DNA of 50,757 bases from positions 1,645 through 52,401 of the forward strand of contig JAPLID010000112.1 in the NCBI GenBank assembly GCA_026389285.1. Direction: 5' to 3'. Shown piece by piece: positions 16,401 to 27,400 of this stretch (positions are counted from its first letter, which is position 1; every line of letters starts with the position of its first letter). The notes under the pieces are model-generated. The model made no database searches. It was not told the origin of the DNA and saw nothing but the letters and a program-made list of their open reading frames with translations. This DNA is from Cyanobacteriota bacterium (GTDB lineage: Bacteria > Cyanobacteriota > Cyanobacteriia > PCC-6307 > Cyanobiaceae). The translations under genes and the position numbers were made by a program.

Positions 16401-18260
16401 CAGGATTTTGGGCTTGATCGTCTCTTCAGCGGATTTCTTGGAGGTGGCAAAGATTCAGCTCGCACAAATGGATGGGAGCGATTCTGGAATAATCAAAAGA
16501 CAGGTCAATCTAAACGGGATAAGGAAGGTTGGGGAGCTGCATGGCAGGAATTCCTCAGCTGGGGCAATGTGGGCAAAAATGGCATCGGCGCTTCCCTGCA
16601 GTTGCTGCAGATCGCCAACACAGCCAAGCTGGAGATCAAGGGATCAGCAAACATCCGCCTATCTGGCAAGCTTTCCGCCACCAATAAACAAGCCGCTTTG
16701 GAGGATAATAAAAAAGGCGCCAATCAGCTGGTGAGCCTGGCCGTGGGCGGGGGCAGCTCTGAGAATTTTGGCCTCACCGGCAGCGTGTCGGTGACCTTTG
16801 GCGATGGCAACGATACGGGCACCAGCGTGGAACGTGGCGCCACAATCAAAGCGGCGTCAGCCAGTCTGGTGGCGCTCGACAATGCTGACAAGGTGGATAT
16901 CGCCGGCGCGCTCCAGTACAGCACCGCGGTGGGAATCAGCACATCACTCATCATCAATCAGCTGCGACGCAAAACCCGCAATTCCCTGAACAGTCTCCTT
17001 CAGCTCAGCAGCGATGAGCTTGATAACTTCGTGCTAGATGCCGCCAATGATGGCAGCATCACGGCCATATCCGCGGCCGGTACCTTCATGCGATCCGCAG
17101 GGGTAGGCGGTGATAAGGTGAAATTTTCGGATGATAATCTCAGTGCGCAAACAAGTAACAGTTTGTCGTATTGGAATGGCCAAATCACATCTTTTGGATT
17201 GGCGGGAGCTGGCAGCGTCAACGTCCAGCAACTGGCAAATACCGCCGAAAACAGCATCGATGCCGGCAACGCTGTCGTTGATGCCTCTGCTGGGGCCTAT
17301 CGCATCAGCGCTTCGGCAGCGGACCGCACCAAATTGCAGAACTGGAGCGGCGCCTTCGGCTACGGCGGTGGTGGCGCCACTCAGCCAACGGCGGGTTCGG
17401 CTGCTGCTAATGCTGGAAAGCGCCAGGAAGACTCTGGTCAGTTCACCATCGCCGGCGCGGCCACCGTCAACCAGGTGTCCCGCCAGGTGGGCAACACGCT
17501 AAGCAATACCGACTTCGGCGCCAATGCCCTCAGCTACACCGCCAAGGCCAGCACAGACGGCGCTGCAGCCACCTCCGGGGCCATCAGCCTGGCCATCGGA
17601 GTGAACAAGGCCACCAACGTGGTGATCCCCGGATCGTTGGCCTTCAACTTCGACAATCCGCCCGGCAGCGACGGCAATGCCGTCACATCCACGGTCAGCA
17701 AGATCACGGGCACCAACCTCGCCAGCCTCCAACTCACGGCCACCAATGGCGCCGATGCCACGGCCATCGCCGGGAGCCTGGGCCTGGCCATCAATCCGCT
17801 CCAACCTGTACCCATTCCAGGCCAGCAGCAAACAAAACCCAACTTACCGGTCACCATCGGTTTTTCCGTTGCCGTCAACGACCTCAGCGCCACCACCAGA
17901 GCGGAGCTGAAGGACAGCAGCCTCTCCTACACACCCACCCTGGGTTCCAGCACCAAGGTGGTGGAGCTGGTGGCCGGTTCAGGCACCGGCGGCTCCGCCC
18001 AGAGCAACCTCGGAAGCTATGCGATCGCCGGCTCCGGCGCTGGCGCCCAGAACACTTACAGCAATCCGATCAGCGCCACGATCAGCGGCAGCACCATCCA
18101 GCCCGTTGATCAGAACCCAACACGGGATATCAGTCTTCGTGCGACCTCCGATGAACAGCTGCTCAGTGTCACCGGCGGTCTGGATGTGGCCATGGCTTTC
18201 GCTGCTCAAGGGCAAACCGGCCCCACCGGCGCCCTCTCGGTGGCCGCCGCCTCCTCTTAA
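10455..18260 (+). CDS. Giant surface adhesin, N-terminal part up to in-frame TAA (DUF4347 head)
   Basis: This frame has 2601 residues and then a TAA, after which the same frame stays open for another ~9040 codons (to 45383). Residues ~72-235 form a DUF4347 domain: LYLVTSSDAQTADLAERLERAG, LQLLNHGVDDSLSIG, DLLLYGCDLAAS and TGAEVAASSDNT. The order His130-Gly then Gly-Cys173 recalls clan-CD cysteine peptidases; activity is unproven. Residues ~480-640 and ~1760-2601 are beta-strand repeats of the SxAxxxxVxxxxNTxxAxI kind. Between ~1020 and ~1250 there are two related ~100-residue modules (LLGTYGNGDTINLGL; LQGTFQAGDQIQLEV). Lysine-rich loops occur at ~1696-1760 and ~2000-2040. There is no Sec signal, so a C-terminal secretion signal carried on the rest of the frame would be needed. 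As a separate protein this part would probably not be exported. Confidence 0.85.
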   Translation: MDEQSALRSAELTFTQASAGSPFPDLLGSTGLWTHGVPSGLALDWGGLLPPPVVIGAESASPQAAASVVSRELYLVTSSDAQTADLAERLERAGATLVRVSPDERLTDLAGRLLGRYGQGSFDRLQLLNHGVDDSLSIGATTLSSRNVGHYRQPLAQLGSLLSEQGDLLLYGCDLAASTSGERLVRRLAELTGAEVAASSDNTFADALSGRSDWTLEDSVGLIAPGYQDLLTGLDWTGELGGSASFNAIDGLLSISDASGSFSISGDLGAANIGSVVLSGAISETLSVSNLKSIEVSGKSYGINNINLDDPQTAQLPEAYNIFLHADGGDPTIDLTGDVNTFGGDVVIESLYDSKDPPLIFWFPQPSGSINLGTQDLGLTLTTRNLTISQSIKVDPWLEAFDSKKHPDLNALVDSYLIDKVLNTGLYGLQNTILPVSVKVGSIDNNIAFTNAKVHAADVSVTGDSSLNLSSQSFVLNSTTLISAGLNKLGLKLDVAASVVVGSATTNISLSGSAIDASGDVTVTNTSSNKLSASAQVASNTAPQPVSDKSLFEVTKPSGSKSGIAVGVTYGTTGSTVEIDSTSSISAGGNITMAATSKPSGSASAKTSIYVDGAFALMSAANQDNAWATITIDGKLTTDVDLSTGQFASPSLALPSVDYIPSQAYSVASDGSVTNASGQAVGPSITLDNGQVIRFAANGNDLYTFLGSSGSSVDLAAINPISDSRFAQAPAWSFGANPDLQVGDTVKAVGLAPGYTYIAEPTLAGTSVLKTANGTAVARIDNLPDGSSQLIDLTTDQPGFRFVDGDVVRWSDGQAYQYLADQPQTITTYTNFPFNALEGWNLQSFLQDNQPLQITAILADPNRPGSANYVLAADQPEAISGAGATGTQHLLYASGSLQFNGGSSDAVDVANSEILVAADQIDLYNRFSQGQVVTYTVQADATSKQDSFPIDGVVSGIAYYLIKRGIDAQGRGRLALAANPDDVVANNWILFSALGAGGVHLLSGELGGTAALTLTPDSAISPALISPVAQTTALQLLGTYGNGDTINLGLLNSAGGSDAQVFTLTFAGLSGDQAQIQQQAVQQLVAGLNASQAIGSGVGAFLQARIDPASPNTLLLQGLVAGVPFSVLPSASNASVAQISQLQLQGTFQAGDQIQLEVARTDGRDSATFTYTTVNGDTQEIARALALFLQSQPFATASTGYLTVAFDPGSTATLQLTAQVPGEGFQISRASVTGSTGEPSGGQVRLTTTRENVLDTSTDPQLGLADTVEAVIAPNWLGPVFQVSAIDGNATGAPPDSLVTNQLAALKQGLFQSGDGRFLGADLVLTSSDQLYTNASTTTSAATLKPRQTLYVETGDASGVSGAYWTYAGSSDLPISSASQLRALLPAKASSDWLPTYGPSASIARTLDANNQPRLQLLGVSSGGWTLQDSAIAAICQAAVTVEVGMPLLSFDPTAAGTVDALNNTLHLSGLNAFNGQIFTYYSDPNYSSTVTVPALASGFAEGVVAGSNRWNAVQLPASLADGALVAATFLTGIPLPISPTAPADLTPTNTSPLPASLAGIANGTSLYLRQLSDSAGNPTGVELFSDAAGKQPLVLSAAAASPDPAYFQVRVSQSQGAVAIQGLTPGEQFQLHALGNDLYQVAIDSLQYNTSQPYALRGQQITAGTQLQKVSDSASSTSLQDSNTSIPGITLTTSIDAKDKAKSSGGTGSNPKLRDYASNPWLGLNQAKGFSGNRGGAFLGTKFKDAIKKGGGFDSKKGEVDDTGSVSGSVAVNIVTHTAKVTLGTGAILTSSGQIAISNKTKTLLNTWSEASTDLDNNTRGVLSVGVAVNTVDNTAESDLKGTIQAAEGNALPNVKITNTIDYPSLFFDTFGSREKIGKFFSNPSNAVGAISNVSGTLMQNGFNSFATIKNKGKSTSYLDKDKKPKDAQQAGTSLAVAISVNYSQVTNTARTLLAGTIKANNLSHTSVVDNSLVLGAGMLHQDFGLDRLFSGFLGGGKDSARTNGWERFWNNQKTGQSKRDKEGWGAAWQEFLSWGNVGKNGIGASLQLLQIANTAKLEIKGSANIRLSGKLSATNKQAALEDNKKGANQLVSLAVGGGSSENFGLTGSVSVTFGDGNDTGTSVERGATIKAASASLVALDNADKVDIAGALQYSTAVGISTSLIINQLRRKTRNSLNSLLQLSSDELDNFVLDAANDGSITAISAAGTFMRSAGVGGDKVKFSDDNLSAQTSNSLSYWNGQITSFGLAGAGSVNVQQLANTAENSIDAGNAVVDASAGAYRISASAADRTKLQNWSGAFGYGGGGATQPTAGSAAANAGKRQEDSGQFTIAGAATVNQVSRQVGNTLSNTDFGANALSYTAKASTDGAAATSGAISLAIGVNKATNVVIPGSLAFNFDNPPGSDGNAVTSTVSKITGTNLASLQLTATNGADATAIAGSLGLAINPLQPVPIPGQQQTKPNLPVTIGFSVAVNDLSATTRAELKDSSLSYTPTLGSSTKVVELVAGSGTGGSAQSNLGSYAIAGSGAGAQNTYSNPISATISGSTIQPVDQNPTRDISLRATSDEQLLSVTGGLDVAMAFAAQGQTGPTGALSVAAASS
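18258..18260 (+). other. Single in-frame TAA interrupting the giant reading frame
   Basis: Codon 2602 of the frame is TAA, between SVAAASS and NELSGAITAQI. The repeat pattern continues across it without any gap, so it looks like a one-base nonsense change (for example CAA, AAA or GAA to TAA) or a base-calling error. No ATG or GTG with a ribosome-binding site follows nearby; the first possible start is TTG at 18381. Confidence 0.9.
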
Positions 18261-18299
18261 AACGAGCTCAGCGGCGCCATCACGGCCCAGATCGATCCC

Positions 18300-21200
18300 A
18301 ACAGCAGCATCACCGCCAAGGATCTGATCCTGAAGGCCACAGACAACAGCCAGATCGGCGCCTATGCGATTGCCGGTGCTTTGAGCGTCACCGCATCGAG
18401 GCTTTCATCCAGCTTCGGTGGCGCCTTTGTTGGAGCCGGCACCGGCAACACCATCGATCGCCCCCTCTGGGCCGTGATCGGTGATCCGGATGCCAGCACC
18501 CCCGATAGCGGGGTGGTGCGCACCACCAGCACAACCATCAAGGCTGAGCGAGGGACTCAATCGCGGATCATCGCCGATGCCGCGGGCGCTGCCCTCACCT
18601 GGGTCTCAGCAGGAACAGGGTCTAAGTCAATCGGGGCCAGCTTCGCCGGCGGCTTTGCCTTCAATGAGCTCAAAGGCGGCATCACGGCCGGCATCTACAA
18701 CATCGCCGAATACAGCAGCAGCGGTGCCACCGCGATCACGGCCACGGGCAGAAAAGCTGATCCTTACTTGCTGGCCGACGGCAGCATCGCCAGCTTCGCC
18801 GGTGGCTTTGCCGTCAGCGTCGACCTGGGCTCCGCCGAGGGTCAGGCCATGGCCGCCGGCGGTGCCTTGGGGCTGGCCGTCAGCAAGAACACCATCAGCG
18901 ATGCGGTGACGGCGAAGATCGCCAACCTGCGCCTGGCCGATTCCGGCACCTTGAAGCTTGGCTCCCTCGCCATCGAGGCCAAGGATGAGCGGCAACTCAA
19001 CACCCAGGCCACCGGCGACAGCCTCACGGTTTCCCGCACTGGAGGCACGGCCGTGGCGGTGGGTGTAGGCGCCGCCAGCAGCCGCAACACCATGGAGGCA
19101 GCCGTCAACGCCGCGGTGGAGCTCGGCAGCGATCAGGTGCTCGATGTGGCCGATGATCTGACCGTTGAAGCCCAGTCCCTGGCCCAGATCGAGGCCTTCG
19201 CCCTCGCCGTGGCGCTCTCCTTCGCCGATGGCTCCAGCGGCGTGGCCCTAGCCGGCGGCGGTGCCGGCAGCACTAACACGATCACCGCCCCGGTCACGGC
19301 GCGGGTGAAGGCGGGCACGGTCAAAGGCGGCACCAACAAGGCTGCGCAGACGACGATCAAGGCCGCCAGCGGCGAAACCAATGCCCAAGGTGCTGTCACC
19401 AACAGCCGCGAACTGGTGGCGCGCCTCGGGGCGGGATCCCTGGCCGTCGCCCGCGGCCGGTCGGCCACCTCCTTCGGGGCCAGCATCGGCGCCGTCGATG
19501 TGGACAACACCCTTGAGGGCGCTGTGACCGCCGAGCTGCAGGCCGACAGCGTGGATCTGCCCGGAGCGCTGAACCTCAGCAGCATCAGCGCTGACAAGGT
19601 CGACACCACCGTGGCGGCGGCCTCGATGGCGGTCGGCGTTAGCGAGAGCAATACCAGTGGCGTCGCTATCGCCCTCTCGGGGGCGGGCGCCGGGGCGCAC
19701 AACACCTTGGCTGCGGCCAGCTCCGCCACCGTGGTGCGGTTCTCGGATGAGCTCAGCGATGCCACCGGAGCGCTCACAGTCGGTGGAGCGCTGAACCTCA
19801 CCAGCACCAGCACCGGCAGCATCGAGGCCAATGTTGGCAGTGGCTCCCTGGCGGTGTCCTACGCCGGAAATGACAACGCTTCCCTCTCGCTTGCTCCTGC
19901 GGTGGGCGTTGCGGTGGCCACCAACACCCTCAAGGGTGACGGCAACGCGGCCTTGAAGGGGTTTGGCAGCGTGACGGTGGGCGGTGATCTGAGCCTCAGC
20001 AGCACCAGCACCCGCACGATCGACTCCACTTCGGTAGCCGTGGCGATCGGTGTTGCCATCGGCAGCAAGTTTTCCCTCGGCCTGGCCGGCGGCGGCGCCA
20101 ATGCCCTCAACACCATCACCGGCGGCAGCCAGGCGCTGCTGTGGGCCGACACCATCCAGGCCGACCCAGGCACCATCAGCCTCGCCGGCACCAGCAGCGA
20201 CACGATCACCGCCCAGGTGCAGGCGATCGCCGGCGCCGGCCAGGGCAGCGCCACGGGCAGTGGCGGCGCCGTCTCGATCGGCGCTTCGGTGGCCCGCAAC
20301 CGCCTTGGTGTCAGCAGCGACGGGCCAGCCGCCAGCGGCGACGGCCTGACAATCGGCGCCTCCGTCCGCGGCCACGACGGCCAGGCCGGAGTGAAGTCCC
20401 TGGTGGCCCAATCGCTGACGCTGAAGGCCGACCAGACCAGCACGATCGACGCCACCGTCGGCGCCACCTCCGCCGCCATCGCCTGGACCGGCAAGGGATC
20501 CGTGGGGGTGGCCGCCAGCGGCGCCGGCTCCGAAGCCACCAACACCCTCAAGCAGAGCGTCACTGCTGAGGTGCTGGGCGCTGGCGAGGGCGCCACCCTC
20601 ACCCTCGGCAACGGCGACCTGACGCTCAGCGCCAACGACATCAGCAGCCTCACAACGACCGCCTGGGGGGCTGCCTTGGCCGTGAGTGTGGCGCCCGCCG
20701 CCCAGTTCTCCGCCGCACCGGCGGTGGGACTATCGCTGGCCGACAACACCCTGATCCGCCAGCAGCGGGCCGAACTGGCGGGTTTCCGCCGCAATGGCGC
20801 CAACCCGGCAACCGGTGGCATCAGCAGCACCGGCGCTGTGGCCGTGACCAGCGACAGCAGCGGTACGATCACGGCCAAATCGGTGGCGGTGGCCATCGGG
20901 GCTTCAGCGGCCAAGGATCTGGCGGTTGGCCTGGCCGGCGGCGGTGCCCGCAGCTTCAACACGATCCTGGGCACCAACCAGGCGCTGGTCAGCGATGCTC
21001 AGCTCGGCTCGCCCAGCTCTGCCATTGGGGCCGGGCTGACCGTCCGTGCGAAAGACACGGCAACGATCGGCAGTGAGGTCGATGCGATCGCTGCCAGTTT
21101 GGTGTTCCCGACCGGCACCTTTTCGAACACTGCCGCTGCGGCCATCGGCGTGGCCCTCAGCCGCAACTTCATTGGGGAACTTCAAGGCAACAGCGGCGAG

Positions 21201-24200
21201 AGCGGAGGGAATCCCAATCCCTACAAGAATCCCTCCAAGCAACAGGACGGCAGCACCGTGCAGGGCAACCTGCTGCAGGCCGGCATCCGCGGTAGCGATC
21301 TTCGCCTGAAGGGCGATCTGATCCTTCAGGCCACCCAGGGAAGCTCGATCACGGCCTATGTCGACAGCTTTGCGGCAGCCGTAGGACTCGCCGGAGGCAG
21401 TGCCGGCACGCTCAGCGGCTCAGGTGCCGAGTCCAGCAATCGCACATTGCAGACCGTGCTGGCCAGCCAGGAACAGGGGGCCTTTTCCAGTCGGCGTCAG
21501 CTGGAGGCCGCCAACGTCAAGGTGCAGGCTGAGGACGTTTCCGGGATCGAATCCACAGCCTGGGGTGCGTCCTTGGGCGCGAATTACGCCGATGGCCTCT
21601 CACTGAGTGGCGCCGTTGGAGTCGCCCTGGCGAGAAATTTGTTAAATGACCACGTTGAGAGCCGGCTGCGCGGGATCTCGAGTGGGGACCAAACGCTCAA
21701 CAGCCTGACCGTGAGCGCAGGCAAGCCGCCCGCGGCGACCGGCCAACCCTCCATCAAGGCCACCTCTGCAGCCGTTTCTCTGGCTGTGGCATGGGGACAG
21801 AAGGGCAGCCTGTCCCTGGCGGGCGGCGGCGGCGATGCCGTTAACACGGTGCTAGGCGACGTGCTCGCCGGCGTGGATGACAGCGAGCTGCGCACCGCGG
21901 CCGACCTCAGCATCGCCACCACCCATGACCAGCGGCTGACAGCCGGGGTTGGCGCGGGCGTGGGCTCAGGCTCCTTCGCCCCCAGCGGCGGCAGTCTGGC
22001 GGTGGGCTCGGTGAAAACGCAGAACCTGATCGGTGTGGACTCGATGAATGGGGCCGAGCTCCTCGCCAAGATCGGCAGTTCGGTGACCAACAGTCGCCTC
22101 AGCAGTGGCGGCGACCTCAGCCTCACCAGCTCCAGCACCGCCGCCTACGACGCCCTGGCGGTGCCCGTGAGCGTGGCCCTCACCACCGGCCAGATCGGTG
22201 TCGCGTTCTCCGGCGCGTTCAACGAATCCCGCATCGCCAACGCCATCAGCAGCAGCACCAGCGGCAGCACGCTCGTGGCGGGCCGTGATCTGATCATCAC
22301 CGCCAGCGGCGATAGCCAGGTGACGGGTGCCAAGACCGATGGCGGTGCCCTCAGTGCCACCTTCAACACCAGTGGCGTGTCGCTGGCGGTGGGCGCCGCC
22401 CAGAACAACAACGTCATCGACAACACGATCACGGTGACCATCAGCGATGGCACCAGCGGCGGGTCCAGCTCCGCCGGCCGCTCGGCGCTGCAGGCCCAAC
22501 GGCATCTGATCGCCGGCGCCGTTGATGAACGGTCGGCGATGGTCAACGTGCAGGCCATCCCGGTGGCCGCCGCCCTCGGCGGGGCGCTCGCCCTGGCCGG
22601 CGGTGGCGCCGGCATCGATTCCACGGTGGCGAACACCGTCACCACCACGATCCAGGGAGCCGTAGACCTCAGCGCCGGCGTCAGCGGGGTGCCGAACGGT
22701 GATGGCACCACATCGCTGGTGCAGTTCGTGCAGCAGAGCCCGCAGCTCGCCGAGCAGGGCGGCATCCAGCAGACCGATCTGTTCAGCACAGGGCCGCTAC
22801 GCATCGGCGACACGCTGACGTTGACCATCACCCAGGGCACCACCCCGCTGCCGGTGAGCTGCACCTTCACCAGCCTCGACCCAGAGACCCAGATGCAGCA
22901 GTTGGCGGCGGCGATCAACGCCGTGGCCTCGGCACCCTTCGGCATCAACGCCAGGGTGTTCAGCGCTGGGCAAGGCGCGGAAGTGCGTTATGGGGTTGAG
23001 CTCAGCGGTGCTGCCGGCGTCGGCTTCACGGTAGACGGGCTCATGCTCAGCGGCGCGGCACCCACCAGTGGCACCCTGCTTCTGGCCAGCGGCAGCCTGA
23101 AGCCCCAGGTGGCGGCAGACCAGAAGACGGCCCAGGCCGGCACGACCGAGGGCAACAGCCTGGATGGCCAGATCGTGGCGGTGTCGGTTGCGGCGGCCGT
23201 CACGGGCGGCATCGCGGTGGGAGCTGCCGTGGTCAAGAACACGATGAGCACGCAGAACAGCCTGACGCTGGGTGCCACAAGCAATCAGACCCAACCGTTG
23301 GCTTATCCATCCCTTCGCTCAAGTGCAGATCTGAAACTGCTCAGCCAGGGACGCAACCGAATCAACCGCACCGAGGCCATTTCCGTGACCGGCGCCGGCG
23401 GCGCTACTTTTGCTGTGGCAGCTGTCGTCAACACCGCTGATGCCGTGGTGGATGGGAGCACTCGCACCCTGGTGAACGGCGGCAGCTTGAGGGCTGACCA
23501 GGGGCAGTTGCAGGTGCAGGCCACGGCCGAGAACACGCTGGAATCCAGCGCCTATGGAGGCCAGGGAACGGGTTCCGGCACTGCTTCCGTCGGTTTCGGC
23601 TACTTCCAGGCCCGCAGCACCCTGGGCCGTAGTGGCGGCGATCCCGAACTGGAAGCTCGGCTTGGCGACGGGGTGATCGGCCGCGCAGGCTCGATCAACC
23701 TCAGTTCCACCAGCCAGGACACGATCCACGCCGATTCGGTCAGTGCCGGGTTGGGGGTGGGTGGCGTTTTTGCCTTGACAGTCGCCGGGGCCCGCAGTGA
23801 GGCCAACACCCACCAGAGCGTTCGCGCGGCGATCGGAGACAACGCCGATCTGCTGGCCAGTCAATCCTTCAGCATCAATGCCAGCGCCGACCAGAGCAAC
23901 CGCGATGGTGATCAGGGGCAGATTGACAGTCGTGCCGAGGGCATTGCCATCGCCGTCGGACTGACCTTCGGCGTCGCCGGTGGCGGTGCCGGCACCGACA
24001 ACACGATCGCCAGTGAAGGGCAGATCATGGTGGGCAAGAACGCCAGACTGGTGTCGCCTCAGCTCAATCTCACCACAAGCAATCGTCTCAGCAAGAACAA
24101 GTTTGGCTCCACCAAGTTCGAGCAATTCGAGTTTGACTACGATGCCAACACCCGCAGTGTGGCCGGCAGCTGGGTCGGCGCCGCCATCAATCCGTCCTCA

Positions 24201-24400
24201 ACGCAGATCGGAACAGACAGCGAAACCTTTGGCAGCAGCATCCGCATCGATGACGGGGCCCTGCTGAGAGCGACAGGCAGCACAGCCACACCAGGCCGGC
24301 TGAATCTGAGCAGCAATAACGACATCTTCGCCACCGATCTCAACCTCCTCGATGCAGTATCTGGATTTGGCATCACTTATGGAGATTCCGAACTGACCAA
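18300..24400 (+). repeat. Beta-solenoid repeat array in giant adhesin
   Basis: Successive units of about 100 residues share a pattern of LTLSA-x-IxA (strand), AxAxAVA (strand), GVALAGGGAxxxNTI, then VxAxI. Clear instances include GVALAGGGAGSTNTIT, GVAIALSGAGAGAHNTL, SLGLAGGGANALNTI, AVGLAGGGARSFNTIL and SLSLAGGGGDAVNTVL. Units have diverged in DNA sequence, so the array is old rather than a recent expansion. Such repeats form elongated stalks in known adhesins. Confidence 0.75.
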
Positions 24401-27400
24401 CCGGGCCAAGGCCAGCATCGATGCCGGCAAGAACAGTCGCGTGCTGAACGAGAGTGGCGATGTCATGCTGAGCAGTAGTGGCAATGCCACGATCAGCAGT
24501 TCCAGCTCAGCTTTTTCAGGCCTGTTTGGCGAAGGGTGGGCTCTTGCGAAAGCCGTCAACAAACCAACCCAGTCCATCAGTCTGGATGGCGCTCAGATCG
24601 AGGGCAATAACATCCAACTCTGGTCGGGTCTGAGCGCAACCGGAGTACCCAATATCCTGAGAACAGTCGCCGATGGTCGCAACAGTGTGCTTCTGATGGG
24701 TGCCGCATTGGCTGACGCCACAGCTGAGACCGCTGATATCAACAGCATCACCATCAAGGCCAACAGTGACCTGCTGGCACGGGGCAATGTGGACCTGAGG
24801 GCACAGGAAAAGTTCGGCACCCGCGGCCCCGATCAGCGGAGTTCTGCCGAAGCCAACGTCAGTGTGGCCCTGGCCATCCCGATCACGGGCCGTACCACGA
24901 TCACGGACACCACCACCAACACGATCAGCATCGACAAGGACGCCCAGATCACCGCCGGCCTGCAGCACGACCTGAAACTATGGACACTGCCTTACGGCGC
25001 TGATCTCGACAAGCAAAGCAGCTATCTCGGAGTGAAGCTGCCCAACGTCCTGGTGGCTGGTCAACGGCTCAACGACGAGCAAATGCTGGCCCTGGGTCTG
25101 GACCCGCGCACACCCTACGTGTACGAAATCCTGGACTCACCAGCGGGTACCGACAACGCCTTCGCCAATCTGGTGGGTGTGGTGCTGCCCGAGCGTCTCT
25201 GGCAGAACACACCGCCGCAGCTGTCCTATCTGAACCTGGGCAGCAACTTGAATGAGCAGTATCGCCAACTGCAAGATCTGAGCGTCAGCTATCAGGGTGA
25301 TCCAGCCCAACAAGCTCTGTACAACAGCCAGGCCCAGGATGTCTTGGCCCAGGCGAACCGCTTGGGCTTGCTGGATCAAGAAACGGGCACCATCAACGAA
25401 TCGCTCAATGCCCTGGCAATGATCTTGCCGGCACTGCGCTCGGCACCGGGGTCCATTTTCCTGAATGCGCCAGGCGGCGACACGATCACGGTGAATGGCC
25501 AGGCCTTCAGCACCACCTCAGCAATTCCCAGCAATCTGTTGGCTTTCGCTGAGGCCAATATTGCGGTCAACAATGTGCTGCCGATTGTGATGGTGGGCAC
25601 CGACATGCTGATCGACGACAGCCGTGTCAGCAAGACCGTGGATGGCACCTATACCGTCTTTGATCCGGGCAAGATTTACGTCAATGACAAACCCACGTCC
25701 GCCAAGGCAGCGGCACCAGCCAACACAGCCAGTCAGATCACCATCATCCAGGCGCCAGACAAATCACTGACCTACAAAGGGCAGCAAGCCCCAGTGCCAG
25801 CCGACCTCTACATCACGGGTAGCGTCGTGAACGCGAACGGCGGCGTGTCGATCACCAACACCAAAGACAGCATCGTCATCAGCGGCGAGGTGCGCGGCAA
25901 TCCAGTCAACATCAGCTCAGCCGGTGATTTTACTCTCAATAGCAAGACGTGGCAGCACATCGGCAAAGATCCAACCCAATACCTTGACTACCAGACGCTG
26001 TATTTCAATCAGGCAAGGAACCAGGAAGGCCAGCCTGTGCTTGTGCAACAGGCAACATTGAAGCCCGCAATCGAAGAGCCTACAGCGGCGATTCTCTCCC
26101 GCGGCAACATCAGCATCAATGCCCTCTATCTCAACATCAACGGCCTTATCCAGAGCGGCACGCCCGACCTCAAGCTCGATGTAGCCAAGGACTTCAATCC
26201 CGCCGTCTCCCAGAGCATCGTTGGCCAGGCTGGAGCGGGCATCGCCGGTATCGCCTTTGCCAGCAGCAACGGCACGGCGGTACCCCTGACGGGGATGGCC
26301 ATGCTGAGCGATCACACGATTCACCTCGACGACATCAATGTGACCGGTGGCTCGGTGCAGCTCACGGGACAGATTCTCAGCACAGGCAATGGCCGCGTCG
26401 TGGCCCTCAACGGCCAGCCCAGCCTGACGATCAACAACGACAGCGACTGGAATCTGGCCCTGGGGGCGGTGAACCTGGGCCCGGTGAGCGGCAAGATCAG
26501 CATCACTGATACGCCACGTCTCAATCTGGTTCCCAGTGAAGTTCGTCTGAGCTCAAGTCAGCCAAACTCCAACACCTTCAAGTTCTCCAATCCAACCGGC
26601 CTGAGCAACGGCATCAAGGTGCGGCCCGTCTATGACGATGGCATCATCAACAACAACGGGGACTATGAGAGCACGACAGCTTCCCCTGTCGGAGGCGTCA
26701 GTCGCGACTTGATCTACAAGGTGAAGCTGCTTTCCCAGGACGGTTCAGGCACATTCATTCAACTGCTCGACGATCAAGAGAGGCTGGTTGTATTAAGCAG
26801 TTGGGACCAAAATCGCAACTTCTCACTCTCGCCAATTTCAGATGTCACCCGCACCCTTTACGCATTCAACGCTGCCTCCGCGACCAACCCTCAGCCCAGC
26901 ATCACGATCAAGCATCAGCTGTTTGATTCTGCTGAAGCCGGAAAGACGAATGATCCCTACATGGATGACCCCAGCAAGCCAACTGAAACCACAACGCCGT
27001 CACCCACGGAGAATGAGGGAGGTTCACTCTATCTCACTCCCTATAACCCTTTAGCAGGTCTTGCCTACAGTTGGGCCCTCGGGCAGAGCAAGACCGAAAC
27101 CACGGTGAAGACCTGGGAGCAGCAAACCTTCAATCTGATCGGCTGGGATTGGACCTTCGGCAAAGACCCCACGGAACCCCCGCTCAGCGTCCAGACCACC
27201 TTCACTGACCAACAACCTCTCTTGCAGGGCCAGGCGCTGCTGCCTGCGGTGCCAACGGGCTGGCAAGCCAACAGCGGCTACAGCGTTGTCTACAACAATC
27301 GCGACCTCGAGGATCCGAAGATAACCGTCGACAACTGGACGACCGGTGGTGGATGGCTACGCAAAAAGACTTATCACACCCAGACCACAACCATTCAAGG

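Noticed and set aside
18381..18383. TTG as a genuine start for the downstream part of the giant protein
   Set aside because: No ribosome-binding site precedes it and it falls inside a repeat strand, so it is only the first nominal start after the TAA.
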